Below, piece by piece: positions 19,412-29,660 of a stretch of 64,000 bases of DNA. A program made the position numbers and the translations under genes. Origin of the DNA: Zanthoxylum bungeanum (lineage: Eukaryota > Streptophyta > Magnoliopsida > Sapindales > Rutaceae); assembly GCA_019454045.1 (NCBI GenBank), contig SKCR01032772.1, forward strand, positions 1,594,154 to 1,658,153, in the 5' to 3' direction. Position 1 is the first letter of the stretch. The number at the start of each line of letters is the position of its first letter. A model generated the notes under the pieces. The model worked only from the letters and a program-made list of their open reading frames with translations, did no database searches and was not told the DNA's origin.

Positions 19412-21844
19412 TCAGAATCTACTGCAAAGAAGGCACTGGCTCCACTTATGCTTCCGGTAGTGTCTCCGGTCAGCTTTTGCCATTCTTACAGGACTGCTAT
19501 TCCACTCAGACTGCAATCTGTTGATGAAATATGATGCCACAGGAAATTGTTGTTAGTTACGGATTCTATCTATAATCACAGTCAGAGAATGATGAAAAAG
19601 AATTAGCTTGATCAACTTACATAGGGAAAGCAAAAGAGCGGGTGCTCGTTGTGCTGCTATCTGATCTTAGAGAGACACTGCCAGAATAACTTATCAGACC
19701 GGGTAAAGAACCTGCCGCGGAGAAACTTGACTCACCAAGACCAATGTGAACCTGGCTTGAAACTGATTGACGTGGAGCATCTTCAAATTTGTACATTCCA
19801 GGAGTCTCAATATGTTGAGAATCACCTATCTGAAGATGCTCCTCTTTGCTTCTTGCCCTGGGAGCAGAAGCATCAAAATCAAACGTGATACTTCCTGTCT
19901 CCATCATGCTCTTATAGGATAAACTGTCAGCAGTGCTGAATTTTGTTGATTCATCTGATGCAGAAACCAGATCAGTGCTTGCCAATGATGCTTCTCCACC
20001 GTTATCGTGTGCTTTTTCAGTGGCAGAAACAAGAGCAGGGTTTGCTAAGATTACTTCCCCACCGCCATTATGCGACTCTTCAGAAGCAGAAACCAAATCA
20101 GAGCCTCTCGAGACTGCTTCATCAGTGCCACCATTAGATTCTTCAGCTGGACAAGCCAAAGCAGGGTTCGCCAATGATGCTTTTCCGCTAGATCCCTGCA
20201 GTCAAATAATTACGATCTCAACATGTTTTCGCTTCCTCTCTCCCTCTCTCATATATGCACACATTGATACCTTTCATAGCCAAGCTGAAATGCTACTTCT
20301 AGCAAAAGGAAGCTGTTCAACCACAAATCACTCCCTCCAACATTTAGTATGAACAAATGTTTCATAATTATTAATTATAATCATAGCTCTCCAAAAATTC
20401 AAGTTCATGCCAGTACTGACTATTTCTTTGTTATTTAAGAAGGTTTAATCGAAGCCATCTATATGAAATTATTGAAACACTTTACGTCTGACCTACTCAT
20501 TTTATCATCTAGTAGTTTCTATAGTGCGTTATTGACATAGTTCCATGAGATCATATATTCCAGTTATAAGGTAACGATTTCACTATCTCTACTCAATGAA
20601 TAAAGAAAATAATATTGCAAGAATTGATCCTAATGGAAGTCTGACAGTAATGGTGGAATCCATGGTTAGCAACCCCAAAGCAAGCTTTGTCCAGGATATA
20701 CATACCTGGAATTGGAAAGACTCTTTTTCAGCTTCAAGCTCATTGTCCTTGGAAGAATTGGAGTGGGAGTTTTCTGTGCCCATATTATGCATTGAAGGAA
20801 AATCTCTCCGTGAGAACAACTTTTTACAGGCATCATTTGCGATCTCGTCTGTCACATCATCATTTCCATTCCCTGCCAGCATCAAATCCTTAGAATCACA
20901 TAGATCAACAATATCCTCGTCAGAATCACTTTCCACTGAAGAATCACATCGATTAGCAATATCCTCATCCGAATCATTTTCTGCAGAAGATTTCAACACA
21001 TCTGGAACGGGCATATCAGAATCCTTTGTTTCTTCCATCAGTTCACCATTTCCATCTTCCTCGGGAGAAAAGAAGGCACACACACCCTTCTTGTCTACAT
21101 TGCCCTCAAACAAGATCCTGTCACGAGAGCGTACTCCCTCATCAATGCAAATGTCCTTGACATGGTATGTACTCTCTTTGTAACAAACTATTAACTCTGG
21201 CAGCCCACATTCAGTAACACTTTTGTCCATATAGAAACCCAAGTCTTCAAATGACTCCATTTCTCCACAAGAATGAGAATCAGGTGCTTCCAGTTCTCGG
21301 ACATCCTTTTCATTATCTTTTGCTAATTCATTTAAACTTGTAGAACGATGAAGCTTTCTCGCAGTCAAACCATCTGCATCATTTGTCACATGTGGTAAAT
21401 GATCTGCAACCCCCTCATTGGCTTTTGAAGCACATAAGGTGTCAGTATGATATTCTTTTACAATACGGTTTTCTGACTTCAGTCCAGTAGAATCCAGTCC
21501 ATTTTCATGGTAATCGTCAGTATGATATTCTTTTACAATACTGTTTTCTGACTTCAGTCCAGTAGAATCCAGTCCATTTTCATGGTAATAAAAATGTTTT
21601 GAATCAGGCTTGAGGCCTAGAGTTGAATGGGGAAACACTTGTTCACTATCTGAAACTACATTAAAGTATATAAGTACAGAGAATCTAAAATTTATGAAGC
21701 TCACTGAAGAGAATAACTAACTGATAAAAAAAAGTTATGAACTGGGAGGTGAAAGGATTGCAAGAATCCCAAATTTACCATGTATAATACAGATAAACAT
21801 AAACATGAAAACAAAAGAGAGACCGTGTAATTACCAAATTTCAT
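19412..21844 (-). CDS. gar2-related (18S pre-ribosomal assembly-like) protein
   Basis: Four coding exons: 21844-21835 (10 nt, MKF plus one base), 21655-20706, 20195-19621, 19517-19412; 1641 nt, 546 residues, phases consistent. The protein is acidic and Ser-rich. It has a block ELIVCYKESTYHVKDICIDE near residues 130-150, acidic repeats (ENDSDEDIA, ESDSDEDIV), Ala/Glu-rich degenerate repeats in exon 3, and the C-terminus LQSEWNSSPVRMAKADRR followed by a basic tail. These blocks match, from memory, plant proteins annotated '18S pre-ribosomal assembly protein gar2-related'. That name rests on weak similarity to yeast Gar2; no RRM domain is visible, so biochemical function is unknown. A 25-residue tandem duplication (YHENGLDSTGLKSEN...) lies near the N-terminus. 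The tiny first exon is chosen because it restores frame. Confidence 0.78.
21442..21591. repeat. 75-bp in-frame tandem duplication in the gar2-related gene
   Basis: Two copies start with tcagtatgatattc at 21442 and 21517, differing at one or two positions. They encode two consecutive 25-residue units ending KEYHTD. Recent by its identity; it preserves the frame. Confidence 0.85.
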
Positions 21845-21939
21845 ATTTCACATGGACTGGGAAGATCGGGAAGCTCTTCACAGCTACTGCTATGAGTGAT
21901 GTCTTTTAGAACACACAATTTAGATTCAAGCCAACCCTG
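21835..21939 (-). promoter_or_regulatory. Leader exon with a start-stop uORF before the gar2-related ATG
   Basis: The exon begins after a CAG acceptor near 21940 and ends at the donor after 21835. On the minus strand it contains ATGTGA (21853-21848), a two-codon start-stop uORF, three bases before the main ATG (21844). AUG-stop elements can stall or reinitiate ribosomes in some plant leaders; a role here is inference. Confidence 0.5.
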
Positions 21940-23560
21940 ACAACAAAAACAGAATACAATCAAGTTAATAAGCAACTTCAACTTAAAGTATTTTAGGCAT
22001 AAATTTCATAATCAGAAGCTTTTAGTATTTTACAAAATGCTAAAGGGGAGAAAGTTTTTTCGGATGATAAAAAAATGGTTGCTCAAACGCTGTAATTAGC
22101 CTCATATGAATAAAACTTTAAATGTATTAGCAACAGAAGAAGTACGACACAGTCCTGAACAAAAACATAGAGCGAACAAAAAATTGGATCAGGTACAAAG
22201 TAAACAAATTCCTAAAGGATTCGCTTCATTAATCAGAAACCACTTGAAATACTCACCTACTTCAAACTAATGGATTGAATTAAGCAAAAAGTAAGAAATC
22301 ATCCACCTCAATTACTGCTTTTTCCCTTTTTGACAATTTAAAAAATATAAAGATTTTTTATTTTTTTAAAAAAAAAAGAAGCAAAATGAGGACCAGTATC
22401 AAGTATCAACTGAGCAGCTTTGACACATACATTAATCATGAAAATGTACCCCATCTGCTAAGATCTCCATCTAAAAAACCAAATTAGAAGTAAAACAGAG
22501 CTCAAATCAAATGGCCCTCATCTACCATGTACACCAACAATATATTATATGAGCTAGTGTATGGCTAGTAGTTGTAAAAAGTGAATAATCATCCAATTAC
22601 ACGCATCAAGAACACTATCAAGATTAACAAATACCTATTAACAACTACTATGGCTCTCCTTTGACAACAATAAACACCATCTGTTTTGTTGGCTAGCTCC
22701 AACAGATCTAACCCCTCACATTAAAAAATATATATATTAACATTCTATAAAGCTCTCTAGAGAAGAACCCAGATAAGTTTCATCTTCATCTAATGAATAA
22801 AACACAGTAAAAACAAAAACTAAAGCAGATCACATCAAATAAAATCAACCAGAAAAGAAAAAATTAAACAAAAAATAGCACCTTTCTATCAGCCCAAAAA
22901 AAAAAAAGAGATTGGCCCTTGCTCCTATCTGATTCTATTCATAATCACTGCACAAAGATTAACAAAACATAAATAAGCAATAAAGATATTCTTAAAAGTA
23001 GAGAGGAGGAGGAGGAGGAAGGGGAATAGAAAGAATCTTATTGGCTGGTGATTATGTAAAATAAGAAAGAGAGAAGAAAACGGTATTAAAATTGAGAAAT
23101 CTGAATGCTTATGCTTCAATAACGAATAAAGAGGGAGGTGAATATGGAAAGAAAAAGAGTTAATAAATTTTAAAAAATAAATAAAAAAAGGGAAAGAAAT
23201 TAAATAGAGAGAGATTTTAGACTGGAAGAGTGAGTGTCATAATAAAAAAAACCTAATAAAAAGGTCAACTGCAATTTAAAACATAAAACATTTCACTTAA
23301 AACCAAAAAAAAAAAAAAAAGATTTTTTTCCCTTACCAGCTTCTCACTTTCCCGCTGACCAAACAGCAGCAGCAAAAAAAAATGTATCTCGCTAAAAAGA
23401 TCTTCTTCTTTTTTCTTTTTTTTTGAGTTTTGGACTTTCTTGATCGTTAAGATTAGACACCAAGCAGCTTTGTTCTGTTTTGGATTTTTTTTTTTGTTGT
23501 TGAATGTGACGATGACAAACGGCGTCGTATAATAATGACTAATAAAGTCAACTGCTTATT
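21940..23560 (-). other. Leader intron(s) and promoter region of the gar2-related gene
   Basis: No coding sequence recognised. An intron in the 5' UTR probably spans from 21940 to a leader exon I could not place; purine/pyrimidine-rich DNA near 22990-23510 looks like a plant leader and promoter. Short frames here are AT-driven. Confidence 0.4.
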
Positions 23561-23811
23561 TTGAGATTGTGAGTTGTTTCTAGCTGGAGACTCTCAACAT
23601 GTTTATGTGATGCCTGATAATGAAAAATATAATCTAAAATAATTTATATTTTTAATTAATATTCACTATTAAACAATACATTAGTATCAGAAATCAGTTC
23701 GTTTTGATGTTGAGTTAGTTTATAAGTATTGTTTAGAGAATACAAGTTAATTTATATGGATGTTTTTGATAAATGATATTATTAGAGAGTATAAGATAAT
23801 TTATAAATATT

Positions 23812-24126
23812 TATATTATAAAGCACAATGATGTGGGAGGAAGGAGAAAACAATCAATGGTTATGATTAAGAAAGATAATGTATCCAAAGGCTATCTTAT
23901 GTAGTTTAATTGGCGGTTCAGATCATTTCATTATAATCTAATGGTTGATAAAGAATCCTTCCATTATAGAATCTCTATAAAAATGGAAAATGAAAACTAT
24001 CAAATAAATTAAAGAATAAAATTATTTAATTAAAAAAATCATTTCATTATAAACAAATTAAATAACATGAACTCGATCTCTCTGTAATTTCTGTAACACC
24101 GTGCCGTAGGCACGGGCACACACTAG
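23812..24126 (+). mobile_element. Helitron-like non-autonomous unit, copy 1
   Basis: The 3' end has the Helitron layout: a hairpin cgtgcc-gta-ggcacg, then ggcacaca and CTAG (24123-24126) followed by T. The body is shared with copy 2 at ~85-90%. The 5' end is placed only by alignment with copy 2; no clear TC start. Confidence 0.65.
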
Positions 24127-24496
24127 TATATTATAAAGTATAATGGTGTGGGAGGAAAGAGAATGCAACCAATGGTTATGATTAAGAGAGATAATGTATC
24201 CAAATGATATCTTTATGTGACTTAATTGGCGGCTCAGATCATTTCATTATAATCTAATGGCTGATAAAAAATCATTCCATTATAGAATCTCTATAAAAAT
24301 GGAAAATGAAAACAAAATTATTTATTAAATGAAAATGAAAACTATCAAATAAATTAAAGAATAAAATCATTTAATTAAAAAATAAAATCATTTCATGATA
24401 GAATATCTCTGAAAAATTAATAAACAAATTAAATAATAGAATTTTAATCTCTCTGTAAATTCTGAATATCGTGCCACAGGCACGAGCAATATCTAG
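24127..24496 (+). mobile_element. Helitron-like non-autonomous unit, copy 2
   Basis: Begins directly after the CTAG of copy 1 and ends with hairpin cgtgcc-aca-ggcacg, agcaatat and CTAG (24493-24496) followed by T. It contains a ~40-bp internal repeat (aaaatgaaaactatcaaa... region) absent from copy 1. The head-to-tail arrangement suggests insertion at, or slippage from, the first copy's terminus. Confidence 0.65.
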
Positions 24497-24856
24497 TTAT
24501 TATATAAAGAATAAAATATAAGTTAATATTAAAAAAAAATATCATATTATAAGATTATGATTTTATGAATATTAATATTACCGTTAATTTATTAGTTAAA
24601 TAGTGAAAAAATAAATTAATTTATATACTAACCCAACAACATGGAAAGCAAGCACAATCACATGATCTCGATGGTTGATTGGCTTGCACAGGTGCTTTAT
24701 GATAACGTACTCTGCTGGTCCATTGACAGATAAAAGAATGATGTCAGGTAAAGAGAACACGTGTGCATGATGAATGAATGAATGTGCAGTTTGTACTCAC
24801 AAATGATTTTTTTTTTAGCAACAAATGAATTTCACATGGTATATTTGCCCTACATT

Positions 24857-25099
24857 TAAAATGGGCCGTGGTTCGATTTCAAATCGGAACGGTTTTGAGA
24901 ATCGGTGGTTTCGAAATCTCAAAAAAAATTAAATTTAATAATGAATTAGTGAAATACGAAATTTAACTATAAAGATCATGATTATGTTGATGTTTTTATA
25001 ATAATATTTTTTAATTCAATTAACACTAATTTAATTTATATTTAATTTAATTAATTTTTTTATTAATGTGGTTTGGAATCGGAATCGCGGCCAGGCCTA
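24857..25099. mobile_element. Small hAT-like MITE
   Basis: 243 bp with imperfect terminal inverted repeats (left taaaatgggccgtggttcga, right reverse complement taggcctggccgcgattccga). Flanked by an 8-bp duplication with one mismatch, cctacatt (24849-24856) and cccacatt (25100-25107). The AT-rich interior has no coding capacity. Confidence 0.55.
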
Positions 25100-25107
25100 C
25101 CCACATT

Positions 25108-25740
25108 CACTCACTAGCTTCCTCACTTTACAAGTCGATTTTAAATATAGATTCTATCTATGAGTTTTTAGTAATTGACATCAGAGCTAATATTATATCT
25201 CTAAATTATCATCATGCGACTTAATCTCCTATTAAAATAATAAATTTATTAATTTAATTAATTAATATTTTAATATATATTTTTTAAATTATAAAATTAA
25301 AATGATAAACTATTAAAATAAGAAACCTGTTATAATAAGAAAACATATTATAATCTCCCATTAAAATTAGAAAAAACGTATGTGGAACCTAATTTATAAT
25401 TAATTTTTTATTATTCAGTTATAAATTTAAAATAAGGAATCTATTACAATATTAAAATAAAATATTGTATTTATTATTAAATTAAAATAAATCTATAATT
25501 AATTTTTTATTATTAAATTATAAAATTAAAATAATAAATTATTTAAATAAGAGACCTATTACAATAAAAAAAACATAATTTCTAATTAAAATAAAAAAAA
25601 AAAACTAAATAGCATATGTTAAAAAAATTTAGTTTATTTTTTTTAATTTCAGGTCTATTGTTATTTGTTATTTTACTTTAAATTATTTTTATAAGTTTTT
25701 TTAATGATTTTTTTATTATTTGTTGTGCATATGAATGCGT
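25108..25740. other. Very AT-rich intergenic DNA
   Basis: Repeated aaattaattttttattatt-like tracts at about 25380-25520, with local direct repeats of ~60 bp. No gene or defined element. Confidence 0.55.
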
Positions 25741-26030
25741 TTTTTACGACCCCCTTCTTACCAGACTATTTGTCCACTTTGGGATCTCGGCTGAGGTGCT
25801 CAGGGCTGCTCATTAGATGGTCTCGTACAATTTTATCCGTGTAGGGATTCTCATCCACGTGAGTGGGGGTTATTGGGCATGTGTCGGCTCTCACCGTGGC
25901 TCCTCAGAGTATTAGAATTATTGAGTAGTATATAGACTATTGGTGAGGCTCGAACCAAGGACCTCAAAGCCCTTATAATTTTTTTAGCCTCACTTATGGT
26001 ATTACTAGGCCAAGAGCCGCCGTCGAGATC
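25741..26030 (-). mobile_element. tRNA-derived SINE
   Basis: On the minus strand an A-box-like TGGCCTAGTAA (26012-26002) is followed by a B-box GGTTCGAGCC (about 25956-25947), then a tRNA-unrelated body with CCCACTCACGTGGATGAGAATCCC and a short A run at 25740-25745. Layout is typical of plant tRNA-derived SINEs. Target duplications not recognised. Confidence 0.6.
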
Positions 26031-26278
26031 TCAAAGCAGACAAATGACCTTGTATGAAGGGAATCACATAAACACACATTCAATAATAAATTGATAAACA
26101 AGTTGTAAATGTGGGTAGATGTGTTGACACGACACGATAAAACGAATATATGTAAACGATTAAACATATTGAGGTAGTCCAACACTAATACGATAAGATT
26201 AAAAAATAGATTGAAATTGTATAAATTTATGTCAATTCAAATACAAAATATAATGTTATGTATCGTGACTCATATTAT

Positions 26279-26493
26279 TGTAGAAATTTGGAGATGATAA
26301 GGTTGAAGAAATATATTTTTCTTATTATTCACAATGGCATTTAGTACTATATATACACATTGTTTGAAATTTAAAATAGGAAGGAGATTACAAAGATAGG
26401 AAAAGATTAACTACTAGATAAATGACATAATATTAAAAGATTGAGATTCCTTGATTTTCTCCATTTGATTAGCTTGATTGTGTAATCTTATCA
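26279..26493 (-). repeat. 3' LTR of the Ale-like Copia element
   Basis: 215 bp. Minus-strand TATATA near 26348-26353. The pol stop codon (26469) lies inside this LTR, and the polypurine tract (minus TTGCGGGGGCA, 26494-26504) is therefore coding. Confidence 0.93.
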
Positions 26494-28229
26494 TGCCCCC
26501 GCAAGATGGACGGTCTGGGAGAGAGTCCGATCTTGGACTTGAGTGTGTCGAAAGGTGACCGAGCAAGTGGTTTGGTAAGGGCGTCTGCTAGTTGATCAGC
26601 TCCAGAGATGTGTGAGACCCGGAGTAGACCATTTTGTACTTGTTCTCGGATGAAGTGGTAGTCGAGCGCTACGTGTTTCATGCGCGAGTGAAAAACAGGA
26701 TTGGAGCATAAATTGGTTGCCCCAACATTGTCACAGTAGATGACTGGTCGGAGAGAGAGAGTGACACCGAGTTCAGTCAGGAGAGCACAAATCCATATAA
26801 TTTCGGCGGCAGTGGAGGCTACTGATCGGTACTCTGCCTCGGTGGATGAGCGTGCAACCGTGCGCTGTTTCTTGGAGCTCCAGGAGATAGGATTATGACC
26901 AAGATACACTATGTAAGCACCAGTGGAGGTGAAGTCGTCTTTGTTACCAGCCCAATCTGCGTCGGAGAAGGCATGGAGTGCTAAAGGGGAGTTATGGCGG
27001 AGGAATATGCCATGGTCCAGAGTGCCACAGAGATATCGCAGTAGACGCTTGACTGCATGCCAATGGTCAGTGGTCGGTTGATGCATAAACTGGGAAAGTT
27101 TGTTCACTGTATAAGCAATGTCTGGGCGTGTGAGGGAGAGATACTGGAGGCTGCCGACGACATTTCTGTACTCGGTCGGATCAGGTAAAGGAGATCCAGA
27201 TTGTAATGTGAGTGTCGGGTTTGTTGGCAGAGGAGTTGGGGCTGGCTTGGCGTCTATCATGTGGGTTCTGGTGAGAAGATCGGCAATGTACTTGCGTTGA
27301 CTGAGGAAAAGATCATTGTTGTGGCTAATAACCTCCACCCCAAGGAAATAAGCAAGCTGGCCAAGGTCTTTGAGAGAGAAGCGCTGAGAGAGTTGGTCAA
27401 TGAATCGTCGGACAGCTTCAGCATCACTTCCAGTAATGATAATGTCGTCGACATAGACTAAGAGATAAAGTGTGGTGTGGCTGTTGGTGAAGATGAACAG
27501 TGAGGTGTCGGCCTGTGAGTTGGTGAAGCCGGACCGTAGAAGAAATTGGCGCAGTTCATGGTACCATGCTCGAGGGGCTTGTTTGAGGCCGTAGATTGCT
27601 TTGCGAAGTTTACAGACGTGATGAGGATGATCCCTATCAATGAAGCCCGAAGGTTGTGACATATAAACATCTTCAGTGAGAGTGCCTTGAAGAAAGGCAT
27701 TGTTGATGTCAAGTTGTCGGAGAGACCATCCTCTACTGACCGCAAGACTGAGAACAATACGAACAGTGGTCGGCTTGATGACTGGGCTGAAGGTTTCATA
27801 ATAATCCACGCCAGGACGTTGATGGAATCCTTTGGCAACTAATCGAGTTTTGTACCTGTCAATTGAACCATTAACATTAAATTTGGTGCGAAAGATCCAC
27901 TTACAGCCGACCAGGTTTTGGTCGGGACAGGGTGGCACTAGTTCCCATGTCCCATTGCGAAGAAGAACATTATACTCTTCCGACAGAGCGTGGCGCCACT
28001 TAGGGTCCTTGAGGGCTTGGGTAATGGTGGTGGGTTCAAGATTAGGTTGCTGAAGCTGGGCGTGGAGGTTAAGTTTTTGAATTGGTTTGTGGAGGTTATT
28101 CTTGGAACGTGTGACAATTACACGGGGTAAGTTGGAGGGTGCATGTGGGTGGTCGGTTTTGGGGTGGGTGGGTATGGTTGGTAAAGTTGAGGGTTCATGT
28201 GTTTGGTCGGTGGTTGTGTGGTCGGGCAC
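26469..28229 (-). CDS. Copia reverse transcriptase and RNase H
   Basis: Open frame, about 586 codons. RT motifs: TWELVPPCPDQNLVGCKWIF, TRLVAKGFHQ, LRQLDINNAFLQG, YGLKQAPRAW, catalytic LLVYVDDIIIT, then LGQLAYFLGVEV. RNase H: HAFSDADWAGNKDD, SSTEAEYRSVAS, IYCDNVGATNL, HVALDYHFIRE, ADALTKPL, with the acidic residues present. It reverse-transcribes element RNA in cytoplasmic particles. The frame is continuous with integrase apart from the TGA at 28593-28595. The Pro/Thr/His-rich stretch 28590-28230 is the variable INT-RT linker. The last eight codons overlap the 3' LTR. Confidence 0.93.
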   Translation of the reverse strand: MPDHTTTDQTHEPSTLPTIPTHPKTDHPHAPSNLPRVIVTRSKNNLHKPIQKLNLHAQLQQPNLEPTTITQALKDPKWRHALSEEYNVLLRNGTWELVPPCPDQNLVGCKWIFRTKFNVNGSIDRYKTRLVAKGFHQRPGVDYYETFSPVIKPTTVRIVLSLAVSRGWSLRQLDINNAFLQGTLTEDVYMSQPSGFIDRDHPHHVCKLRKAIYGLKQAPRAWYHELRQFLLRSGFTNSQADTSLFIFTNSHTTLYLLVYVDDIIITGSDAEAVRRFIDQLSQRFSLKDLGQLAYFLGVEVISHNNDLFLSQRKYIADLLTRTHMIDAKPAPTPLPTNPTLTLQSGSPLPDPTEYRNVVGSLQYLSLTRPDIAYTVNKLSQFMHQPTTDHWHAVKRLLRYLCGTLDHGIFLRHNSPLALHAFSDADWAGNKDDFTSTGAYIVYLGHNPISWSSKKQRTVARSSTEAEYRSVASTAAEIIWICALLTELGVTLSLRPVIYCDNVGATNLCSNPVFHSRMKHVALDYHFIREQVQNGLLRVSHISGADQLADALTKPLARSPFDTLKSKIGLSPRPSILRGHDKITQSS

Positions 28230-28592
28230 GGATGTTGTGGTTGAGTGGTCATATGGTCGGTTGGTGTTTGTGTGGTCGGTGTTGGTTGGTGGTCGGGAGT
28301 GAGCAGGTGGAGTGTCGTGGGTTGTGTTGTTGGGGAGGGTTGTGATTCGGCTGGTTGTATGAGGTCGGTTGTAATGTGGGATTTCGGCGAGGGGTGGTTG
28401 ACTTGGGTGCGCATGGGGTCGGTCGAGGTTTGAGTGATCGGCTAGTTGGGGTAATTGAGGACGTGTATCTGGTGGATAAGGATTGGTTTGATTGGTAATC
28501 GATGATGATGCTCTGGATTGGTTATGCCCGATAGGACTTCTGTTGTCGGCTGGGGCTTGTGAAGTGATGGTAATGTGAGATGGAGGGTGTGG

Positions 28593-29660
28593 TCAGATAG
28601 GGGCATTGATGGGTGCGGAATTCTGTGGGGGTGCAGAGTTGGCATTCTGCAATGGTGACTCCAGTACCGGTAAGGTCATGGAGCACCATTCAGAGATGGT
28701 GTAAGGAGTTGCACGAGAAGGAGACAAATGGTAGGTGGCAAAAGGAAAAATTGACTCAACGAAGCGGACATGTCGAGAGGTGTAAAGCCGATTTGTGGAC
28801 GGCTCGAGACATAGATAAGCCCTCTGAGTGAGAGAATATCCTACGAAGACATAGGGAGAGGACCGAGACTCGAGTTTGTGAGATGTGTATGGACGGAGCC
28901 AAGGGTAGCAGAGACAGCCAAAGCTGCGAAGTTTCGAGTAGTTCGGTATATGACCGAAGAGTTTGAGATAAGGAGGGTTGTGGTGTAAGGTCGGTATAGG
29001 CATGCGATTTATAAGATAGACAACAGTGGAGAATGCAAAGGGCCAATATGAGAGAGGCATGAAGGAGTGAGTAAAAAGCGAAAGACCTGTCTCGACGATA
29101 TGTCTATGACGACGTTCAGAGTACCCATTGTGTTCAGGAGTATGAGGAGGGGAAGTGAGATGGGAGACCCCATGGATTGTTAAGAAGGAAGAGAGGGCTT
29201 GGTATTCCCCCCCATTGTCGGAGTAGAGTGATATGATAGGGCGGTTGAAGAATTTTTCGACTAGCGCCTTGAAACGCACAAAGACATCACGGGTGTCAGA
29301 TTTTCGTTTTATGGGATAAAGCCATATGTATTTGGTGAAATGGTCTATAAAGATTATGTAGTATTTGAAGTTATCGAAGGAATAGACCGGTGAGGTCCAT
29401 AAATCTGTAAATATAACTTCAAGAGGTGCAGATGTAGTAAGAGTAGAGGAAGAGAACGGTAATTTGTGACTTTTATTGCATTGGCATGCATTACAATGAA
29501 AATTTGAATGAGAGGAAATAGAAACAGCAGAATTAAATGAAGACATGATGCGGTTAAAGATGGACGACGAGGGATGCCCGAGCCGATGATGCCACTCAGG
29601 GACAGGGGAGCTGACACTTGAAAAGGCAATTGGAAGTGACCGAGTGGGGGGGTCGGCCAT
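28593..29660 (-). CDS. Copia integrase
   Basis: A GAG-pre-integrase HHCC module (WHHRLGHPS...CNACQCNKSHKLPF) is followed by the catalytic core with FTDLW, YSDNGGEY and the downstream Glu in HTPEHNGYSERRHRHIVE. The GKGY-like C-terminal region (YVFVGYSLTQRAYLCL) follows. Integrase inserts the cDNA into host chromosomes. It is separated from gag-PR by a frame change in the G run at 29646-29652 and from RT by a TGA at 28593-28595; otherwise intact. Confidence 0.92.
   Translation of the reverse strand: MADPPTRSLPIAFSSVSSPVPEWHHRLGHPSSSIFNRIMSSFNSAVSISSHSNFHCNACQCNKSHKLPFSSSTLTTSAPLEVIFTDLWTSPVYSFDNFKYYIIFIDHFTKYIWLYPIKRKSDTRDVFVRFKALVEKFFNRPIISLYSDNGGEYQALSSFLTIHGVSHLTSPPHTPEHNGYSERRHRHIVETGLSLFTHSFMPLSYWPFAFSTVVYLINRMPIPTLHHNPPYLKLFGHIPNYSKLRSFGCLCYPWLRPYTSHKLESRSSPYVFVGYSLTQRAYLCLEPSTNRLYTSRHVRFVESIFPFATYHLSPSRATPYTISEWCSMTLPVLESPLQNANSAPPQNSAPINAPI

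Noticed and set aside
20596..21183. 195-codon Ser-rich frame on the plus strand
   Set aside because: Shadow of exon 2 of the gar2-related gene; acidic codons on the minus strand read as Ser/Leu on the plus strand.
28118..28433. Frames rich in Pro/Thr/His or Trp/Val over the Copia linker
   Set aside because: The low-complexity INT-RT linker read in wrong frames or the opposite strand.
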